Assembly (NCBI GenBank): GCA_032716605.1
Contig: JAVRFV010002366.1
Coordinates: 219,504-283,503 of the forward strand
Source: Paralithodes platypus
Taxonomy: Eukaryota > Arthropoda > Malacostraca > Decapoda > Lithodidae
Reading direction: 5' to 3'
Length of the DNA: 64,000 nucleotides
The notes under the pieces are model-generated. The model saw only the letters and a program-made list of their open reading frames with translations. It made no database searches and had not been told where the DNA came from. The position numbers and the translations under genes are program-made. Shown here piece by piece: positions 10,550 to 21,797 of the stretch. Positions within the stretch are counted from its first letter, which is position 1; each line of letters begins with the position of its first letter.

Positions 10550-11202
10550 TGGCTAATTTAGATAAGTGGACTGTATATTTGATAATGAATAAGTATTAAC
10601 CATATAGAAATATAATTACCCTTTGATGAACTCAGCTGGTGATTGGAGGATGGCGGAAAATAGGCTAGATAACTGGAAGTGGTTAGTATAGTAAACAAAG
10701 TATGAAAAGAGGCTACAATAGGCTAGGATAGGCTAGACATTTACGTTAAGTTGTGCTAAGTAACAAAGATGATGATGTAGTGACTATATGGAGTATGAGA
10801 TGAAAAGTGAAGCGAAAACACCTGGTGAAATAACTAGGAGAAAGAAGGCTTAGCGTGTGTAGCTGGGACGGAGGTTGGTTGGAGAGTGGCGAGCGCGTTA
10901 TGTTCGTCTCTGTCGTGACATACCGCGCACGCGCATAACATATGGAAAATGTATCCCATCTTCTTTACAATGAGATACTTATAAACAATCTTAAATAATA
11001 CAAATATATATATATATATATATGGGAATTATAATCCTACAATACTTTCCCATATACTACTATAGAATAATATATTCTACCCAATCATGGAACGTTCAAC
11101 CAAGGTTATGGAAGCGTTCAACTTAAGACTACGGAATGATACGTAACGCTACATCAACCCAGATTACGTAACATCGAGACTGTTCATACTAGTTTGAGTA
11201 CA
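10550..11202 (-). repeat. BEL-B 5' LTR (approximate)
   Basis: The boundaries are inferred. The left edge is the TG at 10550 beside the primer-binding site. The right edge is the CA at 11202 just before BEL-A homology resumes. No second copy is in the window, so it cannot be confirmed by alignment. A short TA dinucleotide run lies near 11010-11024. Confidence 0.5.
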
Positions 11203-11275
11203 CTAAGTATGGACAGGTGCAAAGAAGTAGCAAAAACCTCAACAGGTAACAAAGACCAAGACGCAAACTACCACG

Positions 11276-12901
11276 ATGTCTGTGTCGTCAAAGAAGACAA
11301 GTATTATCCTCCCAACTGTTATGCTGCCAACAGTTAAGGAATCAAGAGGAACAGTCAAGATGACAACACTGCTGGATCAGTGCTCACAGCGCACCTTCAT
11401 TTTAAATTCCGCTCTAGACTCGATCCATTATATAAAAGTGGGTGATGAAGAGCTAGAGTTGCGAGGGTTTACCGGAGCATGTGAGAGCAAAAAGTACCCA
11501 GTAGTGTCCTTCAAATACAAGTTCCGGGGCAGAAACTATCCTCTACAAGCAGTTGTAGTAGAAACTCTCCCGGATCACAAAGGATCAGAATGCCTTGAAG
11601 CAGACATGAGAGTTTTGCGAAACAAAGGTTACAAATTAGCTGATCCTCTAATGACACAGATATCTCGACTGGACTTGTTGGTTGGTGCTGATTATTATTA
11701 TGACTTAGTGCGGCCAGGGTACAAGAAAGAGGGTGACATAATTCTCTTGCCCACTAAATTTGGTTATGCACAAAAGGTGTACGTTGCCTTTATGGACTTG
11801 GAGAAGGCCTATGACAGAGTGGATAGAGAAGGTTTGTGGAAAGTACTTAGAATATACGGAGTAGAGGGCAAGTTGCTGAAAGCAGTGAAGGCCATGTATG
11901 AGGGTGCAAAGGCGGCAGTACGTGTGGAGAGTGAGCAGAGCGAGTTCTTTGACCTGAATGTTGGTTTGAAACAGGGGTGTGTGATGTCCCCGTGGTTGTT
12001 TACTGTATATATGGATGGAGTTATGAAAGAAATACTATCAAGAGCAGTGGATGTTGGTGTATCGCTGAAAAGGGAGGGAATTGAGTGGAAGCTACCTATA
12101 CTGCTGTTTGCGGATGATACAGTTCTGATGAGTGATAATGAATGGGAGTTGCAGGGTCTGGTAAATGAATTTGGAACAGTGTGCGAAAAACGGAATTTGA
12201 AGGTAAATACGGGGAAGAGCAAGGTTATGGTCTTCGAAAGGGGTGAAGTCACAGAGTGTGAGGTGAAGCTGAACGGTCAGGCTATGGAGATCGTCAACTC
12301 TTTTAAGTATCTGGGCAGTGTGTTGAGTAAAGATGGGACTATGGATGAAGAGGTGCGGGAGAGGGTACAACAGGGGAAGAGGGTTGTAGGAACGCTAAAA
12401 GCAGTAACAAGAAATAGGGTGGTCAGTATGGAAGTGAAGAAGTCCTTGCATGACAGTGTGGTAATCCCGACACTGACTTACGGAAGCGAAGCATGGACGT
12501 TGGTTGAGAGACTCAGACCAAGAGTGAGAGCAGTGGAAATGAATTACTTAAGGAGTGCGTGCGGAGTTACATGGAGGGATAGACAGACTAATGAGGAAGT
12601 AAGAAGGAGGTGTGGTGTGGAGGTAGATGTGCTGGAAAGTGTGAAAAGGAACAACTTGAGATGGTTCGGCCATATGGAACGTATGGAAAGCGAGAGAATG
12701 ACTAAGAGGGTGTACGAGAGCGAGGTGGAGGGACAGAGGGGGAGAGGTAGACCGAATATGAGGTGGAAGGATGGAGTGAGGAACTACATGAACGAAGGCG
12801 GTGCTGGTTGGGGGGAGGGGCGTCGACTGACTGGGGACAGAGGTGCATGGGGGCGGTTCGTTCGTGGCCACCCCTTCGGGGATCGCGGCGTCAGGCAATA
12901 G
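11276..12901 (+). pseudogene. Chimeric ORF: BEL-A protease fused in frame to RTE-like reverse transcriptase
   Basis: The first ~165 codons are BEL-A pol: a retropepsin (A17-type) region with LLDQCSQRTFI and GADYYYDLVRPGY, identical in layout to copy 2 at 28810. At about 11771 the frame passes without a stop into a non-LTR reverse transcriptase (VAFMDLEKAYDRV, GLKQGCVMSPWLF, LLFADDTVLMS) and its C-terminal tail (RWFGHMERM, RGRGRPNMRW), ending at 12901. The fusion is caused by insertion of a LINE, not by a designed gene. The protease remains but is separated from its own RT, which resumes after 12915. Whether a fused protein is ever made is unknown. Confidence 0.85.
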
Positions 12902-12914
12902 ATAGATAGATAGA
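11772..12914 (+). mobile_element. 5'-truncated RTE-like LINE inserted in BEL-A copy 1
   Basis: It codes for RT from motif 2/3 onward, with FADD as the catalytic motif, and an RTE-style C-terminal end. It ends in a GATA/TAGA microsatellite (12897-12914), typical of RTE 3' tails. Comparison with the uninterrupted copy at 29310-29330 places both junctions. The frame is intact throughout, suggesting a fairly young insertion. Confidence 0.85.
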
Positions 12915-14304
12915 CTAAGTGGCTCCTGCCATAACGACAAGTCTAGCGCCCAGGTAGAGGTAGTTACAATTTTGAAAGTTGCGGTCACCCCGATGGATCA
13001 ATATATATCCACGGAATCAAGTAATCCATGTCATAATGAATTAAAATGTATGTGGGAACTGGATCATCTAGGAATTTCTCCAAATGAAGATTCCAAGGAA
13101 AATATGACTGCGTTGGACATATACAAGGAGACAGTAACATATTCTGCTCAGAATCAACAATATGAAGTCAGACTGCCATGGAACCAACATAAAGAGAAGC
13201 TGCCTTCTAATTATGGTTTTATGCCTAAGGGGTCTGCAGAAGCGTTTAAAAAAAGAACCTGTCTATTGTAGTCACTACACCAACGTTATCCAAGATCAAC
13301 TTCATCGTGATTTTATTGAAGAGGTTCCTTTCGGTGTTACTGAAAACAGTCATTATTTGGCACATCACGGGGTCACCAAAATTAGCACAACGACGCCCGT
13401 TCGTATTGTGTACGACTGTTCCGCTAGTGTTGGCAAGGGTAGACCAAGTCTTAATGACTGCCTTTACACAGGGCCATCACTGGTGCCAGATCTAGCAAAA
13501 ATATTGCTGCTATTCAGGGTACACAAATATGCCTGGATAAGTGACATCGAGAAAGCCTTTCTCATGTTGAGCTTTCATGAATAAGATCGTGATTACACCC
13601 GATTTCTGTGGCCAAAGGATCCCTTGGACTTATCTTCACCCTTACTTTGCTACCGATTTAAGGTAGTGTTGTTCAGGGCGACTTGCTCACAGTTTCTTCT
13701 TAATGCCACGATCTTAAAACATCTTTCCATTATTAAAGAGGATCCCGGAGTTGTGGAGGCTATTAAGGAAGGTTTGTACATTGACAACCTCCAGGGTACA
13801 GGCAGTGATGAAGAGACTGTCATTAAGCGTTACTGGGATGCCCAAAGAATAATGTCTCAAGCACATTTATATCTCAGAGAATGGGCTACCAACAGTCCTC
13901 AACTACGTGACCTCCTTCAATTGGATGGTGTTGCTGCCAAGAATCAAGAGCGAATGAAGACATTAGGACTCTTATGGTTACCTGACTCTGATCTGTTGAC
14001 GTTCAACGCTAGTCTCCCAGAGACCAATAAGGCAACAAAGAGAGAGTGCTTAAGAGTGGCGGCGCAACTGTTCGATCCACTCGGTGTACTACTGCCCGTT
14101 ACAATAAGGTCCAGAATTTTCTTACAGCAATTATGGAGACTGAAACTAGATTGGGACGATCCGCTACCTGACGACTGCGCTACCGAATGGTCTACAGTTA
14201 CCAAGGACCTGCACCTCTGCTGTGACTTTACTCATCCTCGGAGGACGGTATATGATGATTCGGTGGAACTTCATGCGTTTAGCGATGCAAGTGGTGTCGC
14301 CTAA
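12915..14304 (+). pseudogene. pol: BEL-A copy 1: reverse transcriptase and start of RNase H
   Basis: It continues the protease fragment at 11276. The segment at 12972-13270 codes for the pre-RT linker (WELDHLGISPNED). After a frameshift, 13270-13584 codes for RT fingers (HYLAHHGVTKISTTTPVRIVYDCSAS) and YAWISDIEKAFL. A stop follows at 13582-13584, and the frame resumes with FLWPKDPLD. At 13624-14304 the RT catalytic box is YIDNLQGT where BEL elements usually have YVDD or YIDD, followed by LFDPLG and the first RNase H strand (HAFSDASGVA). A stop ends it at 14304, where copy 2 has a Tyr codon. At least three lesions are present. Confidence 0.88.
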
Positions 14305-15447
14305 GGCACTGCAATATATTTTGTGAGTCCGGAACATAGCTGTCTGGTCATTGCTAAAGCAAAGGTCGCTCCCATAAGATCCATAACAATACCAAGACTA
14401 GAGCTAACTGCTGCTTTGCTGGCTGCCAGATTAATCAAATTTGTGGAGGAAGCCTATCATAAAATTGTAAAAGTCAACAAAATTGTATTATGGTGAGACA
14501 GCCAGGTTACATTGCATTGGTTGCGTAGTATGAAGAAGCTTCCAGTGTATGTCGCAAACCGTGTTGACGAAATCAAATCCCTTCTTCCGACTGTAGAATT
14601 CCGGTACGTGTCCTCTAAAGAAAACCCTAGTGACTTACTGTCTAGAGGTGTTTCGGCAAAACATCTGAAATCTTCTGCGTTTTGGTGGGAGGGGCCCATG
14701 TGGCTCCGAAACAAAGACGAGTGACCAGAAGACACTACCAGATGACCCAACGCAAAATGTAACTAGCCAAGTCATTGGGACTAATGATGAACAGGACACA
14801 CGGTTATTGAACTGGGGAAAATATGGCAGTTATGATAATTTCATTCGGGTAGTTGCATGGACTATTCGATACAAGAGTAATTTGAAGGCAAAAATTAAAG
14901 GGACGTCTCCCACAGACAGTGCCCTCCTCAGCATAAAGGCGCTAAAAGTAGCAGAAAAGATTATAGCTCAAAGATGCCAGCAGGAATGCTTCCCAAAGGA
15001 GTAAGAGATGCTGTCTGGTGACAAGGGTACTCGCAATAATTTGGTAAACCAATTAGGACTTGTCATGAAAGGAGGATTAATTGTAAGTGAAGGTAGATTG
15101 AAGATAGCGGCTCTTCCGGATTCAATGAAATATCCGATACTACTGCCTTCCAAACATCCTTTCACTACCATGCTCATCAATATGTGTCATTGTGTCTGTT
15201 GTCACTATGGAGTTAATCACATGGTCGCATTTATACGGCAAAGGTGGTGGATTCCTAAGATAAGACAAGCGGTAAAACAAGTGACCAGTAAGTGTATAAC
15301 CTGTCGTAAAATACAGGGTAATACCTACGCGAAAGCTAGAGTACCTCCTCTACCAGACATCAGGACTACTCCTAGAGATCCCTTCAAGGTCACGGGGGTT
15401 GATTATACAGGAGCAATTCCTGTCCGGGGCTCACACAACAACAAGGC

Positions 15448-15449
<2 letters not shown>
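14305..15449 (+). pseudogene. pol: BEL-A copy 1: RNase H and N-terminal integrase
   Basis: RNase H and the BEL-specific tail continue (LPVYVANRVDEIKSLLP, FRYVSSKENPSDLLSRG, FWWEGPMWL) with stops near 14494 and 14722. From 15008 the integrase starts: LPSKHPFTTMLI, then CHCVCCHYGVNHMVAFIRQRWWIPKIRQ, then CITCRKIQG, the zinc-binding region, then VTGVDYTGAIPV with the first catalytic Asp. The sequence stops at 15449, where a minus-strand LINE is inserted. Copy 2 shows the uninterrupted join near 46790. Confidence 0.85.
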
Positions 15450-15490
<41 letters not shown>

Positions 15491-17345
15491 TTTATTCAGT
15501 TAGCAATTTACAGAGTTGGTACTGCACATAGTATGTTACAAATATGACATGTACCAGCCTTGCATAATTCCAACTAAGGATAGCCCAATAAGGCCGTTTG
15601 GCGTATTTCCGTTGGGGTCCTTGTGGGATTAGGTTTGCTGGGGAAATGGGGAGGATAAAGAAATAGATACTTTAGAGAAAGTATTTCTAGGGGGTTATTT
15701 TAAGATACCTTACATCCTATAGTAAATATCAGTAATCCGTAATCAGTAATCATTTCAGTTTGGTTTGTCTATCTCTTATGTCGTATTTAGTAGTAGACAT
15801 AAGCTTGGTGCTCCCTTCTCGCAGCTGTCCGGTTCAGGTGTTCCTTCAGGCTACGTCTGAAGGAATACAGTGTTCTCTTTTCACGGACTGACTGGGGTAG
15901 GTCGTTCCAGTCTTTGATGGCAGTGAAGAAGAATGTTTGCTTACCCTGTCCTTGGATTCTCGGGACCTTAAAATTAAACATCCTGTTTCTTGTATTATGT
16001 CCACTCCTCTCATTTGCTTTAACAAAATCATTCTTTAGATACTCTGGAGCTCTGTCATAGAACATTTTGAAGGCCTGATTTGTTTGGCCCTGTCAGAGAC
16101 ATTGAGCATACCTAGTGACTGAAGTTGTTCCTGGCCAACATGTGATCTGGGTCCTAGGTTCAGTATGAACCTAACCATTTTATTTTGAGTGACCTGAAGT
16201 TTGTGCTGTGCTGATTTAGATGATGCAGAGTACCAGGATGACACAGAATAGTCAAAATGACATTGAACAAGCGCTTTGCAGAGGGTCTTTTTGGTCGCCG
16301 CGGGCAAGCATCCCACCTGTCTATACAGGTATTTTATACGTGCTCTACACTTACTCAGGATAGATTCCAAAATTGTTTCACCTGACAAACTCGCGTCCAG
16401 TTTCAGTCCGAGATATTTAACTTGTGACACTGTTGTTATAGGAATATCATTACAGTTGACCGAGAAGCCCACATGTCTTTCAGTTTGCGTTTTGTTCCAC
16501 AAAAGATGGCTTCCGTCTTGCCCAGGTGAAGAGATAGTCTATTGTCCACTAGCCATTCACTACATGATTCTAGTTCTTTGGAAAGTGAAGCGGCAATACT
16601 TATTGGGTCTTTTCCTGAAACCAGAAGCACGCTGTCGTCTGCATACAGTAATAATTTACATGAGACGCTCAGTTCCATGTCGTTCACATAACAGAGAAAG
16701 AGTAAGGGACCAAGGATGCTTCCCTGCGGGACCCCACAGTTAATTGGCATAGGATCAGATATATTATCATCAATTTTGGCTCTTTGGGTTCTACCACTAA
16801 GATAAGATTTAAACCAGTTCACAGACCCGATGCCCATTGCTTGTAGTTTATTACATAGGATATCATGGTCTACTGTGTCAAACGCTTTTTGTAGATCAAG
16901 AAGAACCATACTGGTGTAGTTACCTTTAGACATTTCTTTACGAATGTGATCCTTAAGTGGATGAGACAGGAGTCTGTTGAGTACATGCATCTGAAACCTG
17001 ATTGAAACTTATAGAATAGATCATTTTGTTTGAGGTAGTGTTCAATTTGGGTGTAGGATTTTAGATACGATACATAATATGCTAACTGGTCTGTAGTTGC
17101 CAACTTCTAGTTTATTTCCTTTCTTGAATAGAGGGGTTACAATAGCTTCCTTCAGTTCAGCAGGTACAGTGTTGGTGTTAATTGACAAGTTGATGATGTG
17201 GGTTAGGGGGCTCCATCTCGTAGAAATTTGGCAGGAATTTTGTCTGGTCCTGTGCTTTTATGTACATTTAGGTTAGACAGCTCGTCAAAAGTGTATTTTG
17301 GTGTAACATTTTGCAATCCAAATGTGTTCGGGTGTATGTCTTTAT
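15449..17345 (-). mobile_element. 5'-truncated non-LTR retrotransposon (Jockey/CR1-group-like), minus strand
   Basis: Reading the minus strand from 17345, the order is an RT start (NVHKSTGPDKIPAKFL), QSGFR, MVLLDLQKAFDTVDHD, GVPQGSILGPLLF, LLYADDSVLL, then the C-terminal part ending WNDLPQ...YSFRRSLKEHLN (15787-16065). Several frameshifts break it (near 16990, 16500 and 16060). The 3' end is a run of (ATT)n, seen on the plus strand at 15450-15490. Its 3' untranslated region shares a block with the SINEs at 17541 and 51397, so it, or a relative, is a plausible SINE partner. It is inserted in the integrase of BEL-A copy 1. Confidence 0.85.
15450..15491 (+). repeat. (TAA)n microsatellite, tail of the minus-strand LINE
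   Basis: A run of about 13 TAA units, the reverse complement of the LINE's 3' (TTA) tail. Confidence 0.9.
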
Positions 17346-17540
17346 CTTATATGCTTTTATTTATGTGCGCTACTACAAGAGCTATCCACATTGAAGTAGT
17401 TAGCAATATGACCTGTGACAGCTTTATCCATGTGTTCCGGAGATTTTGTAGTAGGCAGGGATTTCTGCAGATAATGTTAAGCGACAATGCTGCTACATTT
17501 GTGGGAGCTTCCACACACTTGGAAGACATCCGGCCAAGCG
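17346..17540 (+). pseudogene. pol: BEL-A copy 1: integrase catalytic core, first part
   Basis: Codes for MLLFMCATTRAIHIEVVSNM, then SFIHVFRRFCSRQGF and MLSDNAATFVGAS with the second catalytic Asp. It is broken at 17530-17540 by the SINE. The copy 2 equivalent is at 46798-46985. Confidence 0.85.
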
Positions 17541-17780
17541 GCTCGCTTGGTGTAGTGACTAGCGTCTAGGACTTCCACCCAGAAGGCCCGGGTTCGCGCC
17601 CACGCTCGGCGCATTAAAGATTTTTCACAAGCACGGAGTCGTTACCATCCCTCATGAGCAAAGGGATGGGGTAGTAGTACAGGACCCCAATGGAAATACG
17701 CCTAATCGGCCTTATTGAGCTATCCTTAGCTAGCTTAGCATGCGCTAGCTTTAAGAACTATTATTATTATTATTATTATT
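17541..17780 (+). mobile_element. tRNA-derived SINE, copy 1 (inserted in BEL-A integrase)
   Basis: The head carries an A-box-like TGGTGTAGTGACTAG and a B box GGGTTCGCGCCC. The 3' end has GGACCCCAATGGAAATACGC and a (TTA)n tail. An approximate target duplication (ATCCAAAGCG at 17781; a mutated version before 17541) flanks it. The uninterrupted target is seen in copy 2 near 46975. About 90% like the copy at 51397. Confidence 0.88.
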
Positions 17781-18171
17781 ATCCAAAGCGATCCCAGTCT
17801 TCAGGCTCATCTTGCCGAAATCCGATGTGAATGGCGTTTTATCCCAGCACATGCGCCTTGGTTCGGGGCTATTTGGGAGAGAGCCATAGGTATTGTGAAG
17901 GCTGGGCTTAAAAAGGTACTAGGTCGTGCTCTAGTCTCCTTTGAGGAACTAACTACTGTCCTATTGGAGCTGGAGGCTACCGTGAATGATCGCCCTTTAA
18001 CATATGTCTCGGGTGATCTGGAGGACCCTTGCCCTATTACCCCATCCATGCTAGTTAAAGGTCGTAAACTTTGTGACTTCCCAAAGGACCTAATTCAGCT
18101 AGATGAGCTGCAGGATCCTAGTTACGATAGTAAAGCAGCGATACACAGCAGGTACAATTACATCAATAAAT
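17781..18171 (+). pseudogene. pol: BEL-A copy 1: integrase catalytic core, second part
   Basis: Codes for CEWRFIPAHAPWFGAIWERAIGIVKAGLKKVLGR with the catalytic Glu region, then LLELEATVNDRPLTYVSGD and LVKGRKLCDFP. The frame is open until it is cut at 18171 by LINE X, and it resumes at 22937. Confidence 0.85.
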
Positions 18172-18315
18172 CCGATAGGATCCGTCCTGTCGCCCGCACT
18201 CTTCAATCTGTACATGCATGATATAAATACACCAAATTCACCCCAAATAACTATAGCCTCCTACGCAGACGACATAACACTCACAAGCACGCACCAAAAC
18301 CCAGACACAGTAAGT

Positions 18316-18899
18316 GTGTAAGGAAGGCACACAGTGACGAATTCAGGAAGATATTGGATGAACAGAAACAGCAAGATGTTAGGATAAAGGACCAGGTAAA
18401 AAGTATGGTTAAGCAAGGCATCCACGAAAACTCTCAGGCCATCCAGGAAGAAAGTCGTAGGGCTAACTGCCTCATAATATCAGGGGTGGAAGAAAAGGAG
18501 GAACTAGACTGGACAAAACGAAAAGAACAGGATGAAGGTCGCATCAACAAGATTCTGGAATCTATTAAAGATGAGGAGGACACCTGGAAGGAGGAAATAT
18601 CAGACATGTTTAGGCTGGGAAAATATACAAAGGAATACAATAGACTGGTAAAAATCGAATTTAAGTCAAGAAGGACATGTGATGAAATCATGGCAGTAGC
18701 AGCTAGGCTAAAAGGGTTAGAGGGAAAGGACAAAATCTACATCAGGCGAGACTTACCAGAAGAAGAGAGAAAGAAGGAGGCTGAACTAAGGAAAACCGCC
18801 AAGGAGGAAAATAGCAAGAGGACAGAACAAGAAAAGAATAAGTTTTTTTACGGAGTAAGAAAGGGGAAGATTATGAAACTTTCGGTAAAAAGAAACTAA
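18316..18899 (+). pseudogene. LINE Y ORF1 (RNA-binding, RRM-like), N-terminally truncated
   Basis: The open frame runs from the insertion junction to a TAA at 18897-18899; the natural start is missing. A charged, coiled-coil-like N-terminal part is followed by NCLIISGVEE, then DMFRLGKY, LVKIEFKSRRTCDEIM and IYIRRDLPEEERK. This matches the layout of ORF1 proteins of CR1/L1-type LINEs with a single RRM-like fold, which coat the element RNA. The next frame (ORF2) is open across this stop. Confidence 0.7.
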
Positions 18900-21797
18900 A
18901 AGTAAAAGAGGGTAGGGAACAGACCGCCGCAGATAAGGGGCTTGGAGCAGGTAATGGGGGACTAGAAAGTATAAGGATTCTATATAGCAATGTCGATGGG
19001 CTAATCTCTAAGAAACTAGAACTAACAGACCTACTCAATACTAAGAAACCAGAAATAGTATGTCTCACTGAGACAAAACTAAGAGAAGACCTCGATATAA
19101 ATTTGCTAGGATGGTCTGAATACAGGATTTGGAGGAGGGACAGAAAATTTCGACATGGAGGTGGAGTGTGCATCCTTACTAGGAAAGATTTGATTGTGTC
19201 TGAGATAAAACTAGTAACTTCAACAGCAGAAGTTTTAGCAATAGAGATTGGTGGAAACGAAAAAATAGTGGTAATAGTAGCGTATGTACCTCCCAAGACG
19301 AAGACATGGGGTAAGGAGGAGCATAGCCTAATACGTAAGGAAACAATTAGTGTGCTAGGAAATATCTTGGCTTCAAAGAATGAAATAGTCATGTGTGGGG
19401 ACTTTAACTGCAAGGAAGTGAATTGGGAAGATCTTGAAGCCGGAGCAGGGGAGGAAAGTTGGAGCTATGAATTTTTAAGTATGGCCATGGAAAATTCTAT
19501 ATACCAACATGTAAAAGAGTCAACAAGAGTAAGGGGAAGTGATCAACCAGCTAGATTGGACCTTCTATTCACAAGAAGGGAGGAGGAGGTTCAAAGTATT
19601 CAGTACCTATGCCCACTAGGAAAAAGCGACCATGCAGTTCTAGACATAGACTTACTATTGAAGTATAATCTACCCAAGGGAAGGGAAAAACACAAGGAAA
19701 ATCACTGGATGTATTCCAGAACCGATTTCGTAGGACTACGGGATTTTTTCAAGTCACAAAATTGGGATCAGGTGTTATCTGAAAGTGAGGTAGACAAAAA
19801 ACTCAAGGCATTCATGGAGATCTATGATACTGGTATAAAAACTTTTGTCCCTAAGTACATTAATAAAAGGAAAAAAAGTAATCGCAAAGTATGGTTTAAC
19901 CGCGAATGTAGGCAAGCACAGGAAGCAAAAAACAAAGCCTGGAAAAAGATGAGAAACTGGGATTCGGAAGATAACAGGCAAAAGTATAAAGAGGAGAGAA
20001 ACAAATACACAGAAATGAGGAGGAGGTCAGAGGCAAACCATGAGAAAGGGATAGTGGAGAACTATGAAAAGAATCCAAAAATGTTTTTCAAGTTTGTAAA
20101 CGGCAAAAGGAAGATAAAAGCCACGATCGTTAAGATTAAAAGTGGAAACAGAATCATAGAAGAGGATACAGAGATTGCGGAAGAACTAAATAGAAATTTT
20201 GCATCAGTATTTACAAAAGAAGGAGAATTCATTGCACCAGAAACCAATGAGATAGGTACAGAGGAAATGCCGGAAGTAACATTTAACAGACCAGAGCTCA
20301 TAGACAAAATGAGTAAGGTGGATCCAAACAAAGCCGCTGGACCGGACGGAGTATCAGGCTGGATTATTAAAGAAAATGCTATGGAACTGAGTATACCGTT
20401 ATATGACATAATGACCAAATCATTGGACACAGGGATAGTACCTACAGAATGGAAAAGAGCAAACATTATTCCTATATTTAAGGGAGGAAGCAGAGATAAA
20501 CCACTGAACTATAGACCTGTATCACTATTGAGCATCCTCATGAAGATTCTGGAAGGATTAATAAGGGACAAATGGGTGAACTACCTTGAATCCAAAAGAT
20601 TAATTACTGACCGACAATTTGGATTCAGAGGTGGCAGATCATGTGTAAGCAACTTGTTGAGTTTTTACTCTAGAGTAATAGACACAGTGGACAAGAGGGA
20701 AGGATGGGTAGACTGTGCCTACCTAGACTTTAAAAAGGCATTTGACAAAGTTCCACACAAGAGATTGCTGTGGAAATTAAAACATGAGGGAAAAGTAGGA
20801 GACAAACTGCTGAAATGGATGGAGAGCTACCTTAGCGGAAGACAGATGAGAACAACAGTAAGGGGGAAATCGTCAAACTGGACTCAAATTACGAGTGGGG
20901 TACCACAAGGATCTGTTCTAGCCCCAATCATGTTTCTAATATTTGTAAATGACTTGCCTGAGGGACTAACAAGCTACATGAGTATGTTTGCGGACGATGC
21001 TAAGCTGCTTAAAACGATCAGAACCCAGGAGGATTGCCTTGAGCTCCAAGCAGATTTGCAAAAGATCCATGAATGGAGCATCAAATGGAATATGGAGTTC
21101 AATGCAGGGAAATGTAAGACTCTAGAAATGGGTAAAAGCAAGTACAGACCTAGAAAAGATTATAAACTAGGAAACGAAGTGATTCCCAAAGCAGAAAAAG
21201 AAAAAGACTTGGGGATAGAATTTAGGGATAACATGTCTCCAGAAAGCCACGTAAATAAGATAGTGAGAGAATCACTAGCATTATTGGCAAATATTAGGAT
21301 GTCTTTCAATTATCTTAATGAAAACACCATGAAACAAATAATAACGGCAATAATAAGACCCAGGATGGAATATGCATCTGTAGTGTGGTCCCCTCACTTG
21401 AAGAAACATATCCACAAAATTGAGAGGGTACAGAGAGCAGCTACGAGGATGATCCCAGGTTTGGAAAATTTGGAGTACCAAGAGAGGCTCGAGAGATTGA
21501 ATCTACCTACACTGGAACAGAGAAGGAAACGAGGACAGCAAATTCATATATAAATGTGTTAGAGGTATTGACAAAATCGACCAAGAAAACTTCATAGAGA
21601 GGGATGGAGGTGAGAGGACAAGAGGTCACAGCTACAAACTAAAAGTGCTAAATAGTAAATCTGATCTGAAAAGTAAAAGATTTCCTACCAACTCGATTAG
21701 TGGGTGGAACAAATTGCCAGCCGAAGTAGTGTCTGCACCATCAGTGCATAGTTTCAAAGCACGGTATGACAAACATATCTTAGGAGGCGGGAATTAA
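18900..21797 (+). pseudogene. LINE Y ORF2: endonuclease and reverse transcriptase (one frameshift)
   Basis: Apurinic-type endonuclease first: ILYSNVDGL, CLTETKL, VIVAYVPP, CGDFNCKEVNW and GKSDHAVLD. Then RT: KAAGPDGVSGWIIKE, YRPVSLLSILMKILE, FGFRGGRS, AYLDFKKAFDKVPH, GVPQGSVLAPIMFL and MFADDAKLL, and the thumb RPRMEYASVVWSPH. The main frame ends at 21553. A one-base shift near 21540 restores the conserved C-terminal tail (WNKLPAEVVSAPSVHSFK) ending at 21797. No clear ATG lies at the start; translation may depend on ORF1. All catalytic motifs are present, so this LINE decayed only slightly. Confidence 0.87.

Larger units (their letters stand above)
8524..11202 (-). mobile_element. BEL-B: minus-strand BEL/Pao element, cut by the Gmr1-like insertion
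   Basis: Reading the minus strand, the order is a 5' LTR (11202 to 10550), a primer-binding site, an SGNH-hydrolase-like ORF and gag, which is interrupted at 8524 by the Gmr1-like LTR. The rest of gag, all of pol and the 3' LTR would lie left of the window. The element itself appears inserted into BEL-A copy 1, whose sequence resumes just after 11202. Confidence 0.75.
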
